Shown: one piece after another, positions 5,689 through 9,232 of the stretch
How the letters are laid out: each line of letters opens with the position of its first letter
How positions within the stretch are numbered: position 1 is the stretch's first letter
DNA from: Gammaproteobacteria bacterium
GTDB taxonomy: Bacteria > Pseudomonadota > Gammaproteobacteria > UBA9214
Assembly (NCBI GenBank): GCA_030599705.1
Contig: JAUVNM010000042.1
Location: 1 to 9,232 of the forward strand
DNA length: 9,232 bases
Reading direction: 5' to 3'
The notes under the pieces: model-generated
Seen by the model: only the letters and a program-made list of their open reading frames with translations
The model's database searches: none
What the model was told of the DNA's origin: nothing
Translations under genes and position numbers: made by a program

Positions 5689-7389
5689 CTACCGGGAGGC
5701 GTTGCGTTCCGCCAGCCAGCGCCACAGGTAGCCGCTGGGCCGGTCCTCGCCGGTGGAAATAAAATTCAGTGCGTTAAAATTATGCATGGTCCAGCGCATG
5801 TAGGTCCCGGTGTCCTGGCGGCCGCAGAACAGTACCTGGTCGCCCGGCTGCAACACGCAGTCATTCCCCGGTAACAGGATTTCGTCTGCAGCACGCTGCA
5901 GGTAGAGCGGCACGCAGGGTAGTGTCACGGTCAGGTCGCGCGGGTCGGTACACAGCATGCCGATGGTGACATCACTGCCCTTGCGGAACATTTCCAGCAG
6001 CGCCGGGGCCTGTTCTGCATCGACTCTGATGGTCCACGAGTCCGGCGGCCGGTCGGTCAGCACGCCGACCACCTGGCTCACCAGGATATTGGCCCATTCC
6101 TCGCCCTGCTGTCCGGCCAGCCGCAGGAAGTCCGTCAGCAGGGGCGTGGTCAGCAGGGCGACAATACGCTGGCTGATGATGGTTCCCGGTTGCATGATGA
6201 CATCCAGCCCCGCTGCACTGAAAATGGCATCGTTGCTGCGCCGGTTTTGGCGGCCCACCGTAAACAGTTCTTCGTTCAGGTCAACGGCGGTAATAATGAT
6301 GGACAGGTTATTGGAGTCATCATCGGTGCCGGCAATAATACCGTCTGCGTTTTCGATGTCGGCCTCGTACAGGGTGATGGCTTCGGTGCCGCGACCCTCG
6401 ATCACACCCTCCGGCGCGCCGGTTCTCTCTACATCGGATTCGATCAGGACAGTTTGTATCCCTTCGAAGGACAGGCTTTTCTGCAACGCCTTGCCGAACC
6501 GGCCATAACCGCATATCACCCAGGTGCCCTTGGGCGGGGCGGTGAATTCCCTTAGCGGTGCGTCCCGGATACTGGTGAGCCATTCATTCACGAGGAACAT
6601 GCTGGGTGATTTCAGCATTAGCGCAAAGCGCCGGGCGAAGGTGTCGTAGGGGTTGATGATATGCTCGGTACCGAACGAGGCCATGTTGGCTTCCGTGTCA
6701 TGTGACTCTGACCGGCATATCACCTGCAGTTCCGGCGAGATCAGCTTGCTGGTAATCGCAATCGTCAGGTTGGTAGGGTCCGAGTCGGTCAGGGCGATGA
6801 CACCCTTGCAGTGCCGGCTGTTAACCCCGGCGGCGCGGAGTGTGGCTGCATCCGCGGCATCGGCACACAGCGCCGGAACATAGACCCGCAGGTCTTCGAG
6901 CTGCAGTGCCTGAATCCGGTTTTCCTGATTGTCGATCACGATTGTACGGATGCAGTGCCCGGCGAGTTCGTGGACCAGCAGGTGCCCGGCGTCACCCAGG
7001 CCGCATACCAGGTAGAACGGTTCACGGATACCACGCACGGCACGGGTGAACAGCGTGTAGGACAGGATGCGCCGGAATCCCGGGTCCGAAAACAGCGCGA
7101 ACAGGGAACCGATGGCAAACAGCCAGGCGATGACCGTGGTATAGGTGGCCACCATGGTCCACAGGCGCTGCGCGTCCGTGAACGGGTAGGGGATTTCACC
7201 CAAACCGATGGTGGAGCCCAGGATGCTGACAAAATAGAACGCATGGAAGAAGTCCATGCGCCATGGATTGCCCTGGTCGTCGACGCCGGGTATCAGCACC
7301 AGCCCGAGGACCGAAATTGCGTACGCAAGGATTACCATAATCAATGGCAACCGCATGCGCCGCAGCAACAGGTAAACGAGATTGTGCAT
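5689..7389 (-). CDS. Two-helix K+-channel-like protein with two RCK (TrkA-N) domains
   Basis: A 566-residue inner-membrane protein. Residues about 13-35 and 76-100 are membrane helices, with a pore helix and filter between them (FFHAFYFVSILGSTIGLGE, 47-65). The soluble part holds two Rossmann-type RCK domains. The first has GLGDAG at 130-135 with an acidic D153 ending the second strand; the second has GYGRFG at 294-299 with E317 in the same place. Both keep the features needed to bind a dinucleotide or similar ligand. A TrkA-C-like segment lies near 450-525 (LLPGNDCVLQPGDQVLFCG). This is the layout of ligand-gated potassium channels such as MthK, with both RCK domains in one chain. The filter is odd: T60-I-G-L-G-E65 instead of TVGYGD, so K+ selectivity is not certain. 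The ATG at 7389 is 8 bases after the stop of the DUF6394-like gene, so the two are co-transcribed. Confidence 0.88.
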   Translation of the reverse strand: MHNLVYLLLRRMRLPLIMVILAYAISVLGLVLIPGVDDQGNPWRMDFFHAFYFVSILGSTIGLGEIPYPFTDAQRLWTMVATYTTVIAWLFAIGSLFALFSDPGFRRILSYTLFTRAVRGIREPFYLVCGLGDAGHLLVHELAGHCIRTIVIDNQENRIQALQLEDLRVYVPALCADAADAATLRAAGVNSRHCKGVIALTDSDPTNLTIAITSKLISPELQVICRSESHDTEANMASFGTEHIINPYDTFARRFALMLKSPSMFLVNEWLTSIRDAPLREFTAPPKGTWVICGYGRFGKALQKSLSFEGIQTVLIESDVERTGAPEGVIEGRGTEAITLYEADIENADGIIAGTDDDSNNLSIIITAVDLNEELFTVGRQNRRSNDAIFSAAGLDVIMQPGTIISQRIVALLTTPLLTDFLRLAGQQGEEWANILVSQVVGVLTDRPPDSWTIRVDAEQAPALLEMFRKGSDVTIGMLCTDPRDLTVTLPCVPLYLQRAADEILLPGNDCVLQPGDQVLFCGRQDTGTYMRWTMHNFNALNFISTGEDRPSGYLWRWLAERNASR

Positions 7390-7397
7390 GGCCCTGG

Positions 7398-7781
7398 CTA
7401 GCGGCGGAACATCACCGTTTCAGTAACCAGGATGACGACGGAAATGATGTTTGCCAGCAGGGCGCCGCCGGAAAGGGATACAATGCTTGCCATGATCGGC
7501 GGTGTGAGCCCGGTTTCCATCCCGTATACCGTGACACCCCAGATGATGACCGCGGCAATCAGCTGCAGGTCGGCAACCAGGCTGGTTGCCAGCAGTACGG
7601 CGCCGATATGGGCCCGGTCGCCAAATTTCATCACGGTGGCAATCAGGCTGACCACCAGGGCGGCATACAGCTCGTAGACGTTATGGTGGTTGGGATCGTC
7701 CAGACTCCCGAGAAAAAAGCCGAAATTCAGCGTCAGCGCCAGTACGATAAAGAAAGCAAAGACCACTTTTTCCAGGTTCAT
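7398..7781 (-). CDS. DUF6394-like small multi-pass membrane protein
   Basis: A 127-residue, very hydrophobic protein that I recognise from memory as resembling the DUF6394 family, which has no assigned function. Predicted membrane segments are at about 5-25, 36-52, 58-84 and 96-124. Between them are short conserved-looking polar pieces: DDPNHHNVYELYAA at 28-41, KFGDRAHIGAV at 52-62 and ADLQL at 70-74. The start is secure: AAGGAGGT at 7787-7794 lies 5 bases before the ATG. It is the first gene of a two-gene operon with the RCK-domain channel 8 bases downstream. The obvious guess is an accessory subunit or partner of that channel; this rests on gene order only. The family name could be wrong, but the topology and gene status are firm. 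Confidence 0.82.
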   Translation of the reverse strand: MNLEKVVFAFFIVLALTLNFGFFLGSLDDPNHHNVYELYAALVVSLIATVMKFGDRAHIGAVLLATSLVADLQLIAAVIIWGVTVYGMETGLTPPIMASIVSLSGGALLANIISVVILVTETVMFRR

Positions 7782-7786
7782 GCCCG

Positions 7787-7794
7787 ACCTCCTT
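7787..7794 (-). promoter_or_regulatory. Strong Shine-Dalgarno of the membrane protein/channel operon
   Basis: Read on the minus strand this is AAGGAGGT, fully complementary to the 16S rRNA tail, 5 bases before the ATG at 7781. It fixes the start of the DUF6394-like gene. Confidence 0.8.
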
Positions 7795-7857
7795 CGTTGA
7801 GTAGCCAGTCCGGGAGTGTGCCGATAAGTGTGGACCCCTTTGGCAAACGTAGCAAAG

Positions 7858-7885
7858 ACCTGCCGCTATAACAAATCGGGCAGGT
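7858..7885. promoter_or_regulatory. Inverted repeat in the divergent promoter region
   Basis: ACCTGCC at 7858-7864 and GGCAGGT at 7879-7885 form a perfect 7-base inverted repeat around a 14-base AT-richer centre that contains TATAAC, a good -10 box match on the plus strand. It lies in the 172-base gap between the membrane-protein/channel operon and the phosphoesterase gene, so it could be an operator serving one or both directions. No well-spaced -35 box was found. A second -10-like TATTAT lies at 7909-7914. Confidence 0.3.
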
Positions 7886-7953
7886 ATGACCGGCCCCTTG
7901 ATGGGCGTATTATTTGGAAATGTACCGCTCGTGTCTGAAATGATGAGGTCGAG

Positions 7954-8910
7954 ATGACTGCCAGGATCGAAGATAGCCCGATATTTGAACGGCTCAGGCA
8001 GCGGGTCGGCATCATTCACCTGCAACAGCGTCTCGGTATCGAGGAAGACTACGAGCGCAAGGTGTTTGGTCAGGGCCGGAATTTCTTTCATATCGAGAAC
8101 TGGTATTCAGTGCATGCGCTGATCCGCAACAGCCTGCGTCTGCTACTGCTGCACGGGCGCGGCAAACGCAATGCACGCCGCATCCAGGTCCGGCATAACC
8201 GGATTAATATTGCCGGTCTGCCGGCTGCATTCGAGGGCTATACCATCCTGCAGATCTCGGACCTGCACCTGGATATGGCAGCCGACTTTCCCCGTGCACT
8301 GATTGATGCGGTACGCGGGGTCGACTACGAACTGTGTGTGCTGACCGGTGATTACCGCGCAAACACCTGGGGTCCCTGTGATGCCGCACTGGATGGCATT
8401 CGCATGGTACGTACCCACCTGGAAGGTGAGGTGTACGCCATACTGGGTAATCACGACAGTATTACCATGGTTCCCGGCATGGAGGACCTCGGGATCCGCA
8501 TGCTGCTGAATGAATACGTGGTGCTGGAGCGTGATGGCGGGCAGCTTTACCTGGCCGGTATCGATGACCCGCATTATTACCGTGCCGATAACCTTGAAAA
8601 GGCTGCCGACGAGATCCCGGAGGATGCCGTTTCCATCCTGCTGGCGCACTCCCCCGAGATTTACCGGCATGCCGCGCATGCCGGTTTCAATGCCATGTTG
8701 TGTGGCCATACCCATGGCGGCCAGATCTGTCTGCCGGGCGGGTTCCCCCTGTCCTGCAATGCCGCTTGCCCACGGGAATATTGTTCCGGCGCATGGCAGT
8801 ATCACCGGCTGGCGGGGTATACCTCGGCAGGTTCCGGGGCCTGTGTCGTCGATGTCAGGCTGAACTGTCCGCCGGAGATCACCCTGCACCACCTGCACTC
8901 GGCAGCCTGA
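7954..8910 (+). CDS. Calcineurin-like metallophosphoesterase
   Basis: A 318-residue phosphoesterase with all metal-binding motifs of the family in order: SDLHLD (102-107, D103 and H105), TGDYR (131-135, D133), LGNHDS (164-169, N166 and H167), LAHSPE (230-235, H232) and CGHTHGGQ (250-257, H252 and H254). It should hydrolyse a phosphoester with two metal ions. The GHTHGGQ ending is that of the YaeI/YkuE-type group, which contains lipid A-precursor and related phosphodiesterases; the substrate here is unknown. An N-terminal region of about 90 residues precedes the catalytic domain and carries no signal peptide; residues 57-67 are leucine-rich and amphipathic. After the last motif comes a cysteine cluster (C268, C272, C277). 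The start is ATG 7954, with GAGG 5 bases upstream and an in-frame TGA at 7936. It stands alone, divergent from the channel operon, and is followed at once by a MITE-like element. Confidence 0.92.
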   Translation: MTARIEDSPIFERLRQRVGIIHLQQRLGIEEDYERKVFGQGRNFFHIENWYSVHALIRNSLRLLLLHGRGKRNARRIQVRHNRINIAGLPAAFEGYTILQISDLHLDMAADFPRALIDAVRGVDYELCVLTGDYRANTWGPCDAALDGIRMVRTHLEGEVYAILGNHDSITMVPGMEDLGIRMLLNEYVVLERDGGQLYLAGIDDPHYYRADNLEKAADEIPEDAVSILLAHSPEIYRHAAHAGFNAMLCGHTHGGQICLPGGFPLSCNAACPREYCSGAWQYHRLAGYTSAGSGACVVDVRLNCPPEITLHHLHSAA

Positions 8911-8913
8911 CCC
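8903..8913 (+). repeat. Left 11-base direct repeat flanking the MITE
   Basis: CAGCCTGACCC, repeated exactly at 9037-9047 and touching the inverted repeat of the element on each side. It looks like a target-site duplication. It includes the TGA stop (8908-8910) of the phosphoesterase, so the insertion left that gene's end unchanged. Alternatively the motif may be a recurrent flank of this element family. Confidence 0.7.
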
Positions 8914-9036
8914 GAATGGCACTTACTTAAGCGGCTATTCTCCTGATGTAGGGCCGAATTTATTCGGCCAATCCTGTGAAGCATACTGCCGGTCGAATGA
9001 ATTCGACCCTACAATTCGCTTAAGTAAGTGCCATTC
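8914..9036. mobile_element. MITE-like element with perfect 20-base terminal inverted repeats
   Basis: A 123-base non-coding element. Bases 8914-8933 (GAATGGCACTTACTTAAGCG) are the exact reverse complement of 9017-9036. The ends touch identical 11-base direct repeats, as expected for insertion by a DDE-type transposase, and no transposase is encoded, so it would move in trans. Inside lies a second pair of hairpins (see the REPIN entry). It sits between two converging genes, 3 bases after the phosphoesterase stop and 14 bases before the stop of the partial gene. There it could fold as a long stem in either transcript and act as a terminator. The family was not identified. Confidence 0.8.
8947..9013. 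repeat. REPIN-like hairpin pair inside the MITE
   Basis: Two REP-like units face each other. The left one (8947-8969) holds GGCCGAAT-TT-ATTCGGCC and the right one (8991-9013) holds GGTCGAAT-GA-ATTCGACC. Both outer ends read TGTAGGG inwards. The arms 8947-8959 and 9001-9013 match as inverted repeats with a single mismatch. The 21-base spacer is 8970-8990. The sequence differs from the REP family at 9-81, so the window holds two distinct palindrome families. Confidence 0.75.
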
Positions 9037-9047
9037 CAGCCTGACCC
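9037..9047 (+). repeat. Right 11-base direct repeat flanking the MITE
   Basis: CAGCCTGACCC, identical to and in the same direction as 8903-8913, directly abutting the right inverted repeat. It supports a target-site duplication. Confidence 0.7.
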
Positions 9048-9050
9048 CTT

Positions 9051-9232
9051 TTACAAGCGGTGTGACCAGTCCCGCAACCAGGAAAATGCCAGGTCGATTG
9101 ACAGGAATATGGCGGTTGCTGCCGCGATTTCCGCCAGTGTGACGGCCAGTACCTGCTGCATCACGAGCAGCGGCAGCAGGGTTTCCGGCAACTGGTCCAG
9201 CAGCGGTGCCGAGTGGCTGGCCGCAATGTCCA
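9051..9232 (-). CDS. Partial gene: C-terminus of a membrane-associated protein of unknown function
   Basis: The minus-strand frame ending in TAA at 9051-9053 stays open for 59 codons to the window edge, with strong C/G third-position bias, so it is very likely the 3' end of a gene starting beyond 9232. The visible end contains a long hydrophobic stretch (LLPLLVMQQVLAVTLAEIAA, then AIFLSIDLAF) that could form one or two membrane helices, and closes with SWLRDWSHRL. I do not recognise the family. It converges with the phosphoesterase gene, with the MITE-like element between them. Confidence 0.6.
   Translation of the reverse strand, partial: DIAASHSAPLLDQLPETLLPLLVMQQVLAVTLAEIAAATAIFLSIDLAFSWLRDWSHRL

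Noticed and set aside
8143..8922. Minus-strand open frame of 259 codons opposite the metallophosphoesterase
   Set aside because: The opposite strand carries all five metal-binding motifs; this frame has none and overlaps the end of the MITE.
1..9232. CRISPR array, tRNA or rRNA
   Set aside because: Beyond the described REP and MITE elements no regularly spaced repeats were seen, and no tRNA-like or rRNA-like sequence was noticed.

Overview
This 9.2 kb window looks like chromosomal DNA of a GC-rich gammaproteobacterium. The evidence is an E. coli-type exopolyphosphatase, a REP-type palindrome pair of the kind common in Pseudomonas and relatives, strong AGGAGG-type ribosome binding sites and a C/G bias at third codon positions. 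No species can be named, and there are no RNA genes, prophage, integron or CRISPR array.

Layout. (1) Bases 9-81 hold two facing REP hairpins (a REPIN). (2) Bases 3522 down to 116, minus strand, form a very tight four-gene operon: family 2 glycosyltransferase, MTA/SAH-nucleosidase-like protein, spore-photoproduct-lyase-like radical SAM protein, and short-chain dehydrogenase. The first junction is an ATGA stop/start overlap and the next two gaps are 3 bp each, so the genes are probably translationally coupled. (3) Bases 3747-5279, plus strand, encode exopolyphosphatase (ppx). It diverges from the operon across a gap of about 220 bp and appears to use a non-ATG start. (4) On the minus strand lie a 74-residue protein of unknown function behind a perfect Shine-Dalgarno sequence, then (reading from 7781 leftwards) a small multi-pass membrane protein recognised as DUF6394-like and a two-helix K+-channel-like protein with two RCK/TrkA-N domains. 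(5) Bases 7954-8910, plus strand, encode a calcineurin-like metallophosphoesterase, divergent from the channel pair. (6) Bases 8914-9036 hold a 123 bp MITE-like element with perfect 20 bp terminal inverted repeats, flanked by perfect 11 bp direct repeats and carrying a second REPIN-like hairpin pair. (7) Bases 9051-9232 hold the C-terminal end of a minus-strand gene that runs off the window.

The most interesting points are: the non-spore-former SPL-like radical SAM protein translationally linked to a nucleosidase-fold protein, which could remove 5'-deoxyadenosine-type by-products, and to an SDR; the channel with an altered selectivity filter (TIGLGE instead of TVGYGD) made in one operon with a conserved small membrane protein; and the nested MITE/REPIN placed 3 bp after a stop codon. 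Function of the four-gene operon is inference; only the family assignments are directly supported.
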